Shown: positions 43,150 to 53,684, numbered from the stretch's first letter. The stretch: 64,000 nucleotides of DNA from Cytophagales bacterium (GCA_030054145.1 JASGCK010000006.1:62001-126000), one strand, 5' to 3'. The notes: generated by a model not told the origin, from the sequence alone. Made by a program: numbers and translations.

Positions 43150-43701
43150 TTAAAACCAGGCTCCAATCGCCACTTTGATACTTGCATAAAAGGGGGATAG
43201 CCGTGCGACCAAGCCTTCGTCGAACGAGTTTTTAGGTAGGGGTACTTGGAAGATGATTTCAAAAAAGATCATGATGATGAGACTCACAATGACCGCAACT
43301 AAAACAGATTTGACAAGCGTATATTTGCCTTGCCAAATCATGAATCCCATGATGAATAAGCTTGATGCCACATACAGACCTGCGAAGGTGAGTATCAGCA
43401 CATAAGCAATAGTGGGCAGAAGCATTTTGAGCACCAAGCTAATTTCTTCGTAATTGGCAAAAGATGCGGCACCACCTTCTTTGCGCCAAGCCCATAGCGT
43501 TTGAGCTGCAATCCAAAGCGCACCCAATACAAGAATGAGACCTATGTAGAACGGGAAATAGCCGGGCTGAGGACCATCGCTTCCCCAGCGAAAGCCTGTG
43601 CGAAAGCTATCAAAAATCACGATCCCACCAATCACAATGAAGAAAGAGGCGACCACCAATTCCATCCAGCGCATCTGGACAGTTTTTTCAGCTTGTCTCA
43701 T
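43150..43701 (-). CDS. tctB: Tripartite tricarboxylate transporter, small membrane subunit
   Basis: A 183-residue protein with four predicted membrane helices: ASFFIVIGGIVIFDSF, YFPFYIGLILVLGALWI, MLLPTIAYVLILTFAGLYVASSLFIM, and VAVIVSLIIMIFFEIIF. The GPQPGYFPFYIGLIL motif is typical of TctB. It lies 11 bp after tctC and 26 bp before tctA, completing the transporter. Confidence 0.92.
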   Translation of the reverse strand: MRQAEKTVQMRWMELVVASFFIVIGGIVIFDSFRTGFRWGSDGPQPGYFPFYIGLILVLGALWIAAQTLWAWRKEGGAASFANYEEISLVLKMLLPTIAYVLILTFAGLYVASSLFIMGFMIWQGKYTLVKSVLVAVIVSLIIMIFFEIIFQVPLPKNSFDEGLVARLSPFYASIKVAIGAWF

Positions 43702-43712
43702 GATGGCTGTCC

Positions 43713-44738
43713 TTATTTAGCTAAAAATCCAGCTTCCCGCATTAAGCGCAAGTGCTCAACTTCTGCTTTGAGTAACCATTGTTGATAGGCATCACCCGTG
43801 AGGAATTGATCCTTAAATGCGCCCGTCTCCATAAATTCTTTCCATTCTGGTAACGCACGCATTTTTTGAAATACATCAACAAAGTATTTCACTTGCTCAG
43901 GTTTTGTACCTGGCCCCATAAAAATGCCGCGCAACATTAAATACTCAACATCTAAACCTTGGGATTTGCAAGTTGGAATATCTTTCCACGACTGCTTAGT
44001 CGTAATCTTTTTTGGATAAGGCATAGGTGCCGCGTCAAAAACGCATAAGGCGCGTAAAGAATCGCCTTTCCAATGCGCCACAGCTTCAATCGGATTATTG
44101 ACGGTTGTATCGATATGTTTTCCTACCAATTGCACGGCAACATCGCCACCACCTTTGAAGGGGATGTAGGTCATTTTTTTGCCCAGCGCTTTTTCAATGG
44201 CAACGGTAATAATTTGATCTTCCTGCTTGGAGCCTGTCCCTCCCATTTTGAATTTGCCATCTGCATCGGCTTTTACAGCCTTCATGTAATCGGCGGTTGT
44301 TTTGTATGGGGATTCCGCATTTGTCCATAGCACAAACTCATCCAACGCCAGCATCGCTACAGGCGTTAAGTCTTTCCAATTAAATGGAACGCCAGTGGCA
44401 AGTGGCGTTGTAAACAAGTTGGAGAGTGTGATGATAATTTTGTGCCCATCGCTTTTATGTCCTTTGACATCCAAAAAGCCCTCGGCACCTGCACCGCCGC
44501 CTTTATTGACAACCACCAGCGGTTGGTTCATGAGCTTATGTTTGGCAATGACACCTTGCAGGAAGCGAGCCATTTGATCCGCCCCCCCGCCTGTGCCTGC
44601 TGGCACAATAAATTCGACAGGTTTAGTGGGCTGCCATTGGGCGTGGGCATTCGTCATTAAGGCGGTCACACTCAGCATACCGAGGCTAGTGACAGTCACC
44701 GTGCGCTTGACATGATTGAAGAGGGAGTGAATGTTCAT
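43713..44738 (-). CDS. tctC: Tripartite tricarboxylate transporter receptor (Bug/TctC)
   Basis: A 341-residue periplasmic receptor from the ATG at 44736-44738. The signal peptide ends near NAHA, then QWQPTKPVEFIVPAGTGGGADQMAR is the Bug start. It captures the ligand, probably a di- or tricarboxylate, and delivers it to TctAB. AGGAACC precedes the ATG. ORF starts further upstream lack a ribosome site. First gene of the operon, divergent from ftsH. Confidence 0.94.
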   Translation of the reverse strand: MNIHSLFNHVKRTVTVTSLGMLSVTALMTNAHAQWQPTKPVEFIVPAGTGGGADQMARFLQGVIAKHKLMNQPLVVVNKGGGAGAEGFLDVKGHKSDGHKIIITLSNLFTTPLATGVPFNWKDLTPVAMLALDEFVLWTNAESPYKTTADYMKAVKADADGKFKMGGTGSKQEDQIITVAIEKALGKKMTYIPFKGGGDVAVQLVGKHIDTTVNNPIEAVAHWKGDSLRALCVFDAAPMPYPKKITTKQSWKDIPTCKSQGLDVEYLMLRGIFMGPGTKPEQVKYFVDVFQKMRALPEWKEFMETGAFKDQFLTGDAYQQWLLKAEVEHLRLMREAGFLAK

Positions 44739-44938
44739 TTTGAGGTTCCTATTTGGGGAGATGATAATTGCCGCGAAATGCATATTCTCTTGATTAAGTT
44801 GTGTGGCTGGTTGACCAAGGTCAACTTTTGATGGTAAGGTATTCAGTGATTACCCTGACAGCATGAACAGGCTTAGCTTGTAAATCGGCACGGAGCACAC
44901 ATCTAAGACTGAGTATGATTACGGTTTAGTTAATTTGA

Positions 44939-46963
44939 ATGATTGATTGGAGATTTATTTTGTCTCAAGCCCCTTCTCAAGCGCCGAAAGATCCCAGCGG
45001 ATTGCCGCCGCAGCGCCCCAATAATGGAAATTCTGATCCAGGTAATTGGTTTACAAAATTTGGTATTTGGGTGGTGGTCGCTTTGGTTTTGTCGGCGGTG
45101 TTTAATCGCCTCGACGTGAAGGGCGGCTCCTCTGGCAATTACGTTGCGTACTCCGAATTTTTAGATCAGGTCAAAGCAAAGAACGTCAAGCAAGTGATCA
45201 TGCCATCGGGGCAGGGTGGCAGTGATATTGATGCCGTGCTGCAAGATGGCAGCAAAATTAGAACCACGGGCACGCCGCTGGATCGCGGTTTGGTGGGCGA
45301 TCTCATTGCCAATGGCGTGAAGTTTGATGTGCGTGCGCGCGAAGACACGCCATTTTTGTTATCGCTGTTCATGAACTTTGGCCCAACACTTTTGTTCCTT
45401 GGCATTTGGATTTATTTTGCTAAAAAAATGCAAGGCAGTGGTGGCGGTGGCATCTTTGGATTTGGCAAATCAAAAGCGAAAGTGTTAGACGTGGCAACGC
45501 AGCGCGTCACGTTTGCCGATGTTGCAGGTTGCGATGAGGCGAAGGAAGAAGTAAAAGAAGTGGTGGACTTTTTGACCGATCCTTCGCGCTTTGAAAAGCT
45601 TGGAGGCCGCATCCCGCGTGGTCTCTTGATGGTGGGGCCGCCAGGAACGGGTAAGACGCTGCTTGCAAAAAGTATCGCTGGCGAAGCCAATGTGCCGTTT
45701 TTTAGCATTAGCGGCTCAGATTTTGTGGAGATGTTTGTTGGCGTTGGCGCGTCGCGGGTGCGCGATATGTTTGACAACGCCAAGCGCAACGCACCGTGCA
45801 TTATTTTTATTGATGAAATTGATGCCGTTGGTCGCCAGCGCGGCGGCATGGGCGGCGGCGGGCATGATGAGCGCGAGCAAACGCTCAATGCGCTGCTGGT
45901 TGAAATGGATGGTTTTGAAACCAACAAAGGCGTGATCGTGATCGCCGCAACCAATCGCCCTGATGTGCTGGATGCGGCACTCTTGCGACCAGGGCGTTTT
46001 GATCGGCAGGTGTATGTCACCTTGCCAGACATTCGTGGGCGCGAGCAAATTTTGGGGGTGCATATGCGCAAAATTCCGATTGGCTCGGACATTAACGCCA
46101 ACGTGATTGCGCGTGGTACGCCTGGCATGAGCGGCGCTGATTTGGCGAACCTTTGCAACGAAGCGGCGCTGATGGCGGCGCGGCGCGGCGCGGCAGTGGT
46201 GGGCATGGCGGATTTTGAGCGTGCTAAAGACAAAATCTTCATGGGCCCTGAGCGTAAGAGCATGGTGATGCCCGAAGCTGAGCGCAAAAACACGGCCTAC
46301 CATGAGTCAGGGCACGCGCTGATTGGCAAGCTGTTGCCCAAGTGCGATCCCGTGCATAAGGTGACTATCATTCCGCGTGGACGTGCGCTGGGCGTGACGT
46401 TTAGCTTGCCCGCAGAAGACCGTTACAGCCATGACCGTGAGTTCATGCTCAATCAAATTAGCATGCTATTTGGTGGACGTATTGCCGAAGAAGTGTTCAT
46501 GAATCAAATGACCACGGGTGCGTCGAATGACTTCGAGCGTGCCACGCAATTGGCGCGTGACATGGTGATGAAATACGGCATGAGCGACGTAATGGGGCCG
46601 ATGGTTTACGCCGATAAAGAAGGTGAGTCTTTCCTCGGTCGTCAATTTGCAGGCGCGACGGGTATTAGTCAAGAGACGCTGCAAAAGGTCGATCTCGAAG
46701 TTCGCCGCATCATCGACACGCAGTACAAAATTGCGCGTGATTTGATTGAAGCGAATAAAAGCAAAATGCACGCAATGGCCGCTGCACTCATGGAGTGGGA
46801 AACGATTGATGCAGAGCAAATTGATGACATCATGGCCGACCGCGTACCTAAAGCGCCTGCGGATTGGACACCGCGTAAACCTTTAGAGCCTGTGCCTGCC
46901 GTGGTTGGTTTGCAGCCTGCAAAACCTACCGATGCGCCCACGCGCCCTGTGACTGCGGCGTAA
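44939..46963 (+). CDS. ftsH: ATP-dependent zinc metalloprotease FtsH
   Basis: A 674-residue AAA protease. Two N-terminal helices (around 35-55 and 140-160) flank a periplasmic segment. Walker A GPPGTGKT, Walker [10 protein letters not shown], the second region of homology [11 protein letters not shown], and the zinc motif HESGH are all present. It degrades membrane and short-lived proteins, helped by HflK and HflC, which lie 5 kb away. The ATG at 44939 lacks a Shine-Dalgarno sequence. A TTG at 44960, preceded by GGAGA at 6-7 bp spacing, is a strong alternative start ([13 protein letters not shown]). Confidence 0.95.
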   Translation: MIDWRFILSQAPSQAPKDPSGLPPQRPNNGNSDPGNWFTKFGIWVVVALVLSAVFNRLDVKGGSSGNYVAYSEFLDQVKAKNVKQVIMPSGQGGSDIDAVLQDGSKIRTTGTPLDRGLVGDLIANGVKFDVRAREDTPFLLSLFMNFGPTLLFLGIWIYFAKKMQGSGGGGIFGFGKSKAKVLDVATQRVTFADVAGCDEAKEEVKEVVDFLTDPSRFEKLGGRIPRGLLMVGPPGTGKTLLAKSIAGEANVPFFSISGSDFVEMFVGVGASRVRDMFDNAKRNAPCIIFIDEIDAVGRQRGGMGGGGHDEREQTLNALLVEMDGFETNKGVIVIAATNRPDVLDAALLRPGRFDRQVYVTLPDIRGREQILGVHMRKIPIGSDINANVIARGTPGMSGADLANLCNEAALMAARRGAAVVGMADFERAKDKIFMGPERKSMVMPEAERKNTAYHESGHALIGKLLPKCDPVHKVTIIPRGRALGVTFSLPAEDRYSHDREFMLNQISMLFGGRIAEEVFMNQMTTGASNDFERATQLARDMVMKYGMSDVMGPMVYADKEGESFLGRQFAGATGISQETLQKVDLEVRRIIDTQYKIARDLIEANKSKMHAMAAALMEWETIDAEQIDDIMADRVPKAPADWTPRKPLEPVPAVVGLQPAKPTDAPTRPVTAA

Positions 46964-46980
46964 GCTTCTCAAGTGCTCTT

Positions 46981-47826
46981 GTGATTTGGCAAACCAGCCG
47001 CTTCGCCATTGATTTGACCTTGCCCAAAATGATGGGCATTGTTAATCTCACACCCGATTCGTTTTCTGATGGCGGACAGCGCACGAGTGATGCTGAGCAG
47101 ATTCGTTTCGCTGAGCAATTACTGAGGGATGGCGCGGATATTCTCGATCTTGGCGCCGAGTCCACAAGGCCTGGCAGTACGCCCGTTACTGCTGGCGAAG
47201 AATTAGCAAGACTAGCCCCCGTTTTGCGCGAAGCCGTCCGCTGGAATGTGCCTATCTCCATCGACACTTATAAACCCACGGTGATGCAGGCCGCGCTGGA
47301 TATGGGCGCGGACATCATCAACGATGTGTGGGCTTTGCGCTTTGCTGGTGCGGTGGAGCTGGTTGCCAAGCATCCCTCATGCGGCGTTTGCTTGATGCAC
47401 ATGAATGGCGAACCTGCAACCATGCAAGCCAATCCGATGACAGGCAATGTGGTGGTTGCGGTGAAAGATTTTTTAGCCCAGCGCAGTCAAGTATTAAATA
47501 AAAATAAAGTCGCTAAAAACCGCATCGTGTGGGATGTGGGAATTGGCTTTGGCAAAACACCCGAGCAAAATTTTGAATTGCTGGCAAAGCAAGCCAGCTT
47601 TTTGCCCAGTGGGTATCCGCTGCTTTGTGCTTGGTCACGTAAATCGAGTTTGGGCAAGATCATTGGCATGGATAAAGACGTGCCTGCGGCAAAGCGTATG
47701 GTGGCGAGCATTGCCGCCGCGACGCTGGCCGTTGAGCGCGGCGCAAGGTTGGTGCGGGTGCATGATGTGCTCGCGACCCGTCAAGCGCTGCAAGTTTGGG
47801 CGGCAGCACGAAAACAATTTGATTGA
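46981..47826 (+). CDS. folP: Dihydropteroate synthase
   Basis: A 281-residue TIM-barrel enzyme. It joins 4-aminobenzoate to dihydropterin pyrophosphate in folate synthesis. Signatures are MGIVNLTPDSFSDGG, DLGAESTRPGS and DIINDVWALRF, with a C-terminal ARLVRVHDV. The start is GTG at 46981, 17 bp after ftsH. The ftsH-folP-glmM order is conserved in many proteobacteria. A longer repeat element separates it from glmM. Confidence 0.96.
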   Translation: MIWQTSRFAIDLTLPKMMGIVNLTPDSFSDGGQRTSDAEQIRFAEQLLRDGADILDLGAESTRPGSTPVTAGEELARLAPVLREAVRWNVPISIDTYKPTVMQAALDMGADIINDVWALRFAGAVELVAKHPSCGVCLMHMNGEPATMQANPMTGNVVVAVKDFLAQRSQVLNKNKVAKNRIVWDVGIGFGKTPEQNFELLAKQASFLPSGYPLLCAWSRKSSLGKIIGMDKDVPAAKRMVASIAAATLAVERGARLVRVHDVLATRQALQVWAAARKQFD

Positions 47827-47831
47827 ACGGT

Positions 47832-47907
47832 TGGTCATCCTAGCGAACACGGGGATCTACGGTTGCCTACGGCGTGCAGCATGAATTCCCGCCTTCGCGG
47901 GAATGAC
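47832..47907. repeat. Longer copy of the hairpin element between folP and glmM
   Basis: Starts GGTCATCCTAGCGAACACGG and ends in TTCCCGCCTTCGCGGGAATG plus AC at 47907. The outer GTCAT and ATGAC form terminal inverted repeats, and a GCCTACGG-containing centre separates the two halves. The copy at 62378-62462 has the same layout. It looks like a small non-autonomous (MITE- or REP-type) element. Confidence 0.7.
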
Positions 47908-47938
47908 ATCATCGAATGAGATTGAAAGGAAATTTGCA

Positions 47939-49279
47939 ATGAGCAAACGTCAATTTTTTGGAACAGACGGCATTCGTGGAACGGTTGGCGTGCATCCCAT
48001 TACCCCTGATTTTGTGTTGCGGTTGGGGCATGCGGTCGGGCAGGTGCTCAAGAAAGCGCAAGCAGGCAGCACCGTAAAGCCCGTTGTTGTGATCGGTAAA
48101 GACACGCGAATCTCAGGTTATATGCTGGAGAGTGCGCTTGAGTCAGGTTTTAATTCGGCGGGCGTGGATGTGATTTTGCTAGGGCCTTTGCCCACCCCAG
48201 GTGTGGCGTATTTGACCCGTGCCTTGCGGGCGAGTTTGGGTGTTGTCATTAGTGCCAGCCATAACGCCTATCCTGATAACGGGATCAAGTTTTTTAGCAG
48301 TCAAGGCACCAAGCTAGACGACGCATGGGAGTTGGCTGTCGAAGCGGCTATGGCCGATAAGCCCCAATGGGCAAGCTCTGACGAGATGGGCCGCGCCAAG
48401 CGACTAGACGATGCTGCGGGACGTTATTTAGAGTTTTGCAAATCAACGTTTGATAGCCATCTCAATTTAAGAGGCATGAAGATTGTGGTCGATGCGGCGC
48501 ATGGCGCGGCTTATCAGGTCGCGCCCAAGGTGTTCCATGAACTGGGCGCAGAAGTGATTGCGATTGGCTGCGCCCCCGATGGTGTCAACATCAACGAGGG
48601 CGTGGGTGCAACGCATCCAGAAGCACTGATTGCTGCGGTGAAAGCGCATGGGGCGCATTACGGCATCGCTCTCGATGGTGATGCTGATCGGCTGCAAATG
48701 GTCGATCACACAGGGCGCTTGTTTAATGGCGATGAACTGGTGTATTTACTGGCGCTGGATCGCCTCAAATGCGGTGAAAAAATAGAGGGTGTAGCGGGTA
48801 CGCTGATGACGAATATGGCGATTGAACTTGGACTCAAGCATCTGGGCATTGAGTTCGTGCGTGCCAATGTTGGCGATAAATATGTGCTGGAAGCCTTATC
48901 CAGCAAGGGCTGGGTGATAGGCGGCGAGAGCTCGGGGCATATTTTGGCTTTGGATAAGCACAGTACGGGCGACGGTTTGATTAGCGCACTTCAAGTCTTG
49001 CAAGCGGTCAACCGATTGCAAAAAACGATGGCGCAAGCGTTGGCGGATGTCACGCTGTTTCCGCAAGTGATGCTGAACGTGAAAGTGCCAGTAGGCACAG
49101 ATTGGAAGACAAATCAAGCGCTGCAAAAAGGCATCTTAGAGGTGGAGGCCGAACTCGGTACGACAGGGCGTGTGCTCATTCGGGCGAGTGGCACCGAGCC
49201 CGTGGTGCGTGTGATGGTGGAGGCCGCAAAAGCCCAGCAGGCTAGGGCGTTGGCAGAAAAATTAGCTGCAACCCTTTAG
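47939..49279 (+). CDS. glmM: Phosphoglucosamine mutase
   Basis: A 446-residue enzyme. It converts glucosamine-6-phosphate to glucosamine-1-phosphate for UDP-GlcNAc and cell-wall synthesis. The start [17 protein letters not shown], the catalytic phosphoserine loop [19 protein letters not shown], the metal loop [11 protein letters not shown], and the phosphate-binding [15 protein letters not shown] are all visible. The ATG at 47939 has GAAAGGA upstream and is preferred to the ORF start 12 codons earlier, which lies in the repeat. Confidence 0.97.
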   Translation: MSKRQFFGTDGIRGTVGVHPITPDFVLRLGHAVGQVLKKAQAGSTVKPVVVIGKDTRISGYMLESALESGFNSAGVDVILLGPLPTPGVAYLTRALRASLGVVISASHNAYPDNGIKFFSSQGTKLDDAWELAVEAAMADKPQWASSDEMGRAKRLDDAAGRYLEFCKSTFDSHLNLRGMKIVVDAAHGAAYQVAPKVFHELGAEVIAIGCAPDGVNINEGVGATHPEALIAAVKAHGAHYGIALDGDADRLQMVDHTGRLFNGDELVYLLALDRLKCGEKIEGVAGTLMTNMAIELGLKHLGIEFVRANVGDKYVLEALSSKGWVIGGESSGHILALDKHSTGDGLISALQVLQAVNRLQKTMAQALADVTLFPQVMLNVKVPVGTDWKTNQALQKGILEVEAELGTTGRVLIRASGTEPVVRVMVEAAKAQQARALAEKLAATL

Positions 49280-50088
49280 CTGGACAGACCTTTCCATAAC
49301 ATATACGCGGCTAATGCGTAAAGTAGGCAGGCAAAGAGTCGTTTGAGTGCAAGCATCGGGAGACGATGCGATGCTTTAACGCCAAGGGGAGCCATTAAAG
49401 AGCTAGCGATGGCGAGCACAGCTAGCGCGGGCAAGAAGACAAAGCCTAGAGCACCTGGGGGCAGATCTGGTGCGTTCCATCCGCTGTAAATAAAACCGAT
49501 AGCGCTAAAAATGGCTAGCGGCATTCCGAAGGCTGCGCTGGTAGCAATCGCATTGTGAATGGGGACATTGCGTGCGGTCATGTAAGGCACGCTTATAAAT
49601 GCACCGCCAGCACCGACCAGGCCAGATAGCATGCCAATTAAAACACCCGCTAAGCCTTGCCGAGTGGGGCTTGGCATTGTTTGAGAGGCGGCAGGTTTTT
49701 TTGCGAGCAACATTTTGGTCGCGGAATAAGTGATAAATAAACCAAAGAAAATAGCGAGCGCTTGACCTTTAACGAAATTAAAAATGCCAATGCTCGTGAT
49801 GAGTGTCCCCACAATAATGCCAGGCGATATGTTGCGGAAGATATCCCAGCGAATCGCCCCGCGTTTGTGCTGCGCACGGACATTCGATAGGGAGATAAAA
49901 ACGATGGCTGCCATTGAGGTTGCAATCGCCATCTTGACGGACAAATCCGCATTCACACCGCGATGAACCAAGATGTAGGTCACAAAGGGCACCGTAATCA
50001 TGCCGCCGCCAATGCCCAGTGCGCCTGCTAAAAACCCTGTGAAGGTTCCAAGTAACGCCAATTCGGCGATCAGCATAGGCTCTAGCAT
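49276..50088 (-). CDS. TauE/SafE-family sulfite/sulfonate exporter-like permease
   Basis: A 270-residue membrane protein with about eight helices. [22 protein letters not shown] is the family start and [15 protein letters not shown] its internal repeat. Members export sulfoacetate, sulfite or taurine-derived anions, or act in general anion transport; the substrate here is not clear. It converges on glmM with a 4-bp overlap, and its start faces the 6S RNA locus across a short gap. Confidence 0.9.
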   Translation of the reverse strand: MLEPMLIAELALLGTFTGFLAGALGIGGGMITVPFVTYILVHRGVNADLSVKMAIATSMAAIVFISLSNVRAQHKRGAIRWDIFRNISPGIIVGTLITSIGIFNFVKGQALAIFFGLFITYSATKMLLAKKPAASQTMPSPTRQGLAGVLIGMLSGLVGAGGAFISVPYMTARNVPIHNAIATSAAFGMPLAIFSAIGFIYSGWNAPDLPPGALGFVFLPALAVLAIASSLMAPLGVKASHRLPMLALKRLFACLLYALAAYMLWKGLSS

Positions 50089-50106
50089 GATGATGTGTCC
50101 ATAAAA

Positions 50107-50257
50107 AAGAAGATGCCTGCAAACACACCTAGAGCCGCATTCCTGAACCGAAGGTTCAGGTCGACAAAGTCAAACAAGGGTTGGGAGACCCTAACGCGAG
50201 GGTGCTACACGCTGCCTTGTTGTATCCCTTGTCTGGTGCTCAAAGAGCATTGGTTCA
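50107..50257 (-). ncRNA. ssrS: 6S RNA (SsrS)-like regulatory RNA
   Basis: The minus strand downstream of zapA shows TATATT (50262-50267) as a likely -10 box. An RNA-like segment starting near CCTTGAACC follows and ends with a perfect hairpin CCTGAACC-TTCG-GGTTCAGG, then AATGCGGCTC, GCAGGCATC and a T-run (about 50102-50108). The zapA-ssrS order and the late C(C/U)UGAACC/GGUUCA(A)GG hairpin plus GCGGC...GGCAUC are features of 6S RNA, which binds housekeeping RNA polymerase in stationary phase. The ends are approximate; 150 nt is slightly short for 6S. Confidence 0.6.
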
Positions 50258-50300
50258 AGGAAATATAGGACTCTAGCGAGTGCCCGCAGACCGTTTCATT

Positions 50301-50627
50301 TTAGAGTAGTTGACCGTCGTCGGCGAGCACGTTGTCGAGTCGTGCCATGAGTGACGTGTAATCGGGTGCTGGCGTGTGAGCTTGATCCGCGGGCGTAGGC
50401 TGTGAATCGGCGGCAGCGGGTGTGGACGAAGGGGATAAGTTTTGCGCCGCAATATTAAGAGCAGCAAGCACGGCAATGCGATCACGTGCTTTGATTTTTC
50501 CTGCGTCTCTAATTTGGCACATGGCGACATCCACTTTTTCTACTGCTTGGCGCAAGGTGGTTTCGCCTTCGTTCGAGCAAGCGAGTAAATAGCTTTGCCC
50601 CATGATTTGAACTTCAATTTGTTTCAT
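50301..50627 (-). CDS. zapA: Cell division protein ZapA
   Basis: A 108-residue ZapA. It crosslinks FtsZ filaments at midcell. MKQIEVQIMGQSYLLACSNEGE and the helix LRQAVEKVDVAMCQIRDAGK and ARDRIAVLAALNIA are the family pattern. The C-terminal part is Pro/Ala-rich (PSSTPAAADSQPTPADQ), longer than in enterics. It overlaps the upstream coiled-coil gene by 14 bp and is followed by the 6S RNA locus. Confidence 0.93.
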   Translation of the reverse strand: MKQIEVQIMGQSYLLACSNEGETTLRQAVEKVDVAMCQIRDAGKIKARDRIAVLAALNIAAQNLSPSSTPAAADSQPTPADQAHTPAPDYTSLMARLDNVLADDGQLL

Positions 50628-50871
50628 GATTTATTTCTTCATGTGGGGAGGCATGGTGGGTCTCAATGTGAGGCAAGCGCTGTAGCACAGACTCAATTCT
50701 TTGATTGGCAATTTGCAAGCGAGATTGCAGCGTATCGCGTTCTGTTTTGAGTTCGCTGACTTGCTCTTGCAGCAAAGCGACTGTGCGCCTAGACTCTTCG
50801 TGGCGCAGTAATAGGCGCTCAATTTTCTCGCGAAATGGATCCACTTGCGTTTGGGGGGTAGGCTCGTTCAT
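50614..50871 (-). CDS. ZapB-like coiled-coil cell-division protein
   Basis: An 85-residue protein, largely coiled coil: KIERLLLRHEESRRTVALLQEQV then ELKTERDTLQSRLQIAN, with leucines at heptad positions. It resembles the small TIGR02449/ZapB-like proteins encoded before zapA in betaproteobacteria, thought to join ZapA at the Z-ring. ATG 50869-50871. The overlap with zapA suggests coupled translation. Confidence 0.8.
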   Translation of the reverse strand: MNEPTPQTQVDPFREKIERLLLRHEESRRTVALLQEQVSELKTERDTLQSRLQIANQRIESVLQRLPHIETHHASPHEEINHETN

Positions 50872-50953
50872 ATTTTTATTTTAGATGACACAATTTTAGA
50901 GGACTAAAATCAACCTTGGTTCAAACACTTTTTATTAACACGGAAGCAATATC

Positions 50954-51232
50954 GTGAGTCATACGCAAAACCCCATCGGCAAAGGTCAGCTTTTACAAGA
51001 CCCATTTCTCAACCAATTACGCAAAGAGCACATACCTTGTTCCGTTTATTTGGTGAATGGCATTAAATTACAAGGGCAAATTGAATCGTTCGATCAGTAC
51101 GTGATTTTGCTGCGCAATACGGTGACGCAAATGGTCTACAAGCACGCTGTTTCAACGATTGTTCCTGGTCGCGCTGTGAACTTTCAAATTGAAGGCGTAA
51201 GCCCTGATCCGCAAGCCCTCCCTAGCTCTTAA
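50954..51232 (+). CDS. hfq: RNA chaperone Hfq
   Basis: A 92-residue Sm-like protein. [35 protein letters not shown] is Sm1 and [10 protein letters not shown] is Sm2 with its essential YKHA. It forms hexameric rings that pair small RNAs with mRNAs. The start is GTG at 50954 (GTGAGTCATACG), giving an N-terminus a few residues longer than E. coli Hfq. The stop overlaps the hflX ATG by one base. Confidence 0.97.
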   Translation: MSHTQNPIGKGQLLQDPFLNQLRKEHIPCSVYLVNGIKLQGQIESFDQYVILLRNTVTQMVYKHAVSTIVPGRAVNFQIEGVSPDPQALPSS

Positions 51233-52362
51233 TGGCGCAAAAGCCCACAGAGATAACCCCCGTCATTTTGGTGGGTGTTGATTTGGGAGAACCCAACTTT
51301 GACCTCGATTTGGCCGAGCTTGGGTTGCTAGCGAAAACCGCTGGACTAGAACCCGTTGCCCGCATCACCTGCAAGCGCAAAGCGCCCGATGCGGCGCTCT
51401 TTGTGGGTTCAGGCAAAGCCGATGAAATCAAGGCGCTCATGCTGGAGTCTGGTGCGCAGGAGGTCTTGTTTGATCAAGCACTAAGCCCTGCCCAGCAGCG
51501 CAATTTAGAGCGCCATCTTGAGTGTGCTGTGAATGACCGCACGCTGCTGATCTTGGAGATTTTTGGGCAGCGTGCTCGAAGCTTTGAGGGCAAGCTGCAA
51601 GTGGAGTTAGCCCGCTTGCAATATTTGTCCACGCGTCTGGTGCGGCGCTGGTCGCATTTGGAGCGGCAAAAGGGCGGCATCGGTAATCGCGGCGGTCCTG
51701 GTGAGACGCAAATTGAACTCGACCGCCGCATGATTACCGAGTCCATCACACGCACCAAGGCTCGGCTCGTCACGGTTAAAAAGCAGCGCAATACGCAGCG
51801 CCGTCAGCGCGAGCGGACGGGCACGCTGGCGATCTCCTTGGTTGGCTATACCAATGCGGGTAAGTCAAGCTTGTTCAATGCGCTGGTGAAAGCAAAAACC
51901 TACGCAGCAGATCAACTCTTTGCAACGCTGGACACCACCACGCGGCAACTCTACCTTGGCGCAGACCAAGCGGGACGTGCCTTGCAGGTGGCTTTGTCGG
52001 ATACGGTGGGGTTTATTCGCGACTTACCGCATGGACTGGTCGATGCGTTTGAGGCCACGCTGCAAGAGGCTTGCGAGGCCGATTTGTTATTGCATGTGAT
52101 TGATGCTGCCTCGCCGCATCACATCGAGCAAATCGCGCAAGTGCAAAAAGTGCTGACTGAAATTGGGGCGGTCGATATTGCGCAAATGTTGATTTTTAAC
52201 AAATGGGATGCCATGCCTTTAGATACAAGACCTACAGCGCTGTCTGGGCAGTTTGAATTAGATGGTTTGGCGCTGCCGCGCTTATACGTGAGTGCAACTT
52301 TGGGCGTAGGTATCCCCGAGTTACGCGCGATGCTGCTTGACTGGGTAAAATCGCAACTATGA
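51232..52362 (+). CDS. hflX: Ribosome-associated GTPase HflX
   Basis: A 376-residue GTPase. The N-terminal HflX domain has GSGKADEIKAL and ERQKGGIGNRGGPGETQIELDRR. The G domain has SLVGYTNAGKSSLFNAL (G1), DTVGFIRDLPH (G3) and NKWD (G4). It splits stalled ribosomes under heat and other stress. It is coupled to hfq upstream and overlaps hflK by ATGA downstream. Confidence 0.97.
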   Translation: MAQKPTEITPVILVGVDLGEPNFDLDLAELGLLAKTAGLEPVARITCKRKAPDAALFVGSGKADEIKALMLESGAQEVLFDQALSPAQQRNLERHLECAVNDRTLLILEIFGQRARSFEGKLQVELARLQYLSTRLVRRWSHLERQKGGIGNRGGPGETQIELDRRMITESITRTKARLVTVKKQRNTQRRQRERTGTLAISLVGYTNAGKSSLFNALVKAKTYAADQLFATLDTTTRQLYLGADQAGRALQVALSDTVGFIRDLPHGLVDAFEATLQEACEADLLLHVIDAASPHHIEQIAQVQKVLTEIGAVDIAQMLIFNKWDAMPLDTRPTALSGQFELDGLALPRLYVSATLGVGIPELRAMLLDWVKSQL

Positions 52363-53669
52363 AATTAACTTTTTTACCCTCAGTGCTCCAGCGTATGTTC
52401 AATCAACCGCCAGACTTGGATGAGATTTGGCGCGATGTGAACGAAAAAATTACCCGATTTTTTGGGGGGCGTAAAAAAAAGAATGATGTGAATCAACATC
52501 AATTTGGCAATACCCCACCGCCTAATCACAGCAATGGAAATGGCAACAATGGTGCGGGCTTACCGCCCATGCCCAACGCCAAGACGGCAGGGATTGGATT
52601 AGGTGTTATTTTTTCAATCATTGTTGCGATTTGGCTTTTGACTGGGTTTTATATCGTGCAAGAAGGTCAACAAGCTGTGGTCACGCACTTTGGGAAATTC
52701 AAAGGCGCGGATAGTGGTGGCATTACGGGCGCAGGTGTGAATTGGCGTTTGCCTTACCCGTTTGAGGCGCATGAAGTGGTGCAGGTCAGCCAATTGCGCT
52801 CTGTGGAAGTCGGGCGTAACAAGGTCGTGCAGACCGCGCCATCTGGCGGCGCTGGCGGTGCGATCCCCAGTTTGCGTGACTCCTCCATGCTGACGCAAGA
52901 CGAAAACATTGTCGATGTGCGCTTTGTTGTGCAATACCGCTTAAAGAGCTCTGCGGACTATTTGTTTAATAACCGTGATCCCGACGATGCGGTCATCATG
53001 GCGGCTGAATCTGCGGTGCGTGAAGTCGTTGGCAAGGCGACCACCAATACGGTACTCAATGAAAAACGCGAGGCGATTGCGGGTGATATTGCCAAGTCGG
53101 TGCAGGCGCAGTTGGATGCTTATAAGACGGGTGTTTTGATCTCTAGTGTCAACATCCAAAATGTGCAGCCACCTGAGCAAGTGCAAGCCGCTTTTGATGA
53201 TGCGCTGAAAGCAGGACAAGACGGCGATCGCGCGAAGAATGAAGGTCAAGCCTACGCCAACGATGTGATTCCTCGGGCTGAGGGCGCTGCGGCGCGCTTG
53301 CGCGAAGAGGCCGAAGGCTATAAGGCGCGAGTTGTCTCGCAAGCTGAGGGCGATGCCTCGCGATTTAAGGCTATCTTGCCTGAGTACCAACGGGCGCCGC
53401 AGGTGATGCGTGATAGGCTCTATACCGATACCATGCAGCAAATTTATAGCAACGTGACGAAAGTGATGGTGGACTCGAAACAAGGTTCGCAATTGCTTTA
53501 TTTACCGCTTGATAAATTGCTCCAAGCAACCTCTGGCAATGACGCGGGTGCTTCAAACGCAGCGTCTGCGGCAGCCCCTAGTGCCGCTGGAGCGGCGAGC
53601 AGCGCAGCACCTGCTTCGGGACCCGCGGCCATTCCAAACGCTCGCTCGCGCGACCGCGAAGCACGTTAA
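52359..53669 (+). CDS. hflK: FtsH protease modulator HflK
   Basis: A 436-residue SPFH/band-7 membrane protein. A membrane helix (GIGLGVIFSIIVAIWLLTGFYIV, about 78-100) is followed by the SPFH domain (EGQQAVVTHFGKFKG) and a long helix. With HflC it forms a cage around FtsH and limits its activity. The C-terminal tail is Ala-rich ([20 protein letters not shown]). It is preceded by a Gly/Asn-rich cytoplasmic stretch. Translation is coupled to hflX. Confidence 0.96.
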   Translation: MKLTFLPSVLQRMFNQPPDLDEIWRDVNEKITRFFGGRKKKNDVNQHQFGNTPPPNHSNGNGNNGAGLPPMPNAKTAGIGLGVIFSIIVAIWLLTGFYIVQEGQQAVVTHFGKFKGADSGGITGAGVNWRLPYPFEAHEVVQVSQLRSVEVGRNKVVQTAPSGGAGGAIPSLRDSSMLTQDENIVDVRFVVQYRLKSSADYLFNNRDPDDAVIMAAESAVREVVGKATTNTVLNEKREAIAGDIAKSVQAQLDAYKTGVLISSVNIQNVQPPEQVQAAFDDALKAGQDGDRAKNEGQAYANDVIPRAEGAAARLREEAEGYKARVVSQAEGDASRFKAILPEYQRAPQVMRDRLYTDTMQQIYSNVTKVMVDSKQGSQLLYLPLDKLLQATSGNDAGASNAASAAAPSAAGAASSAAPASGPAAIPNARSRDREAR

Positions 53670-53684
53670 GCGCAAAGGTACAAC

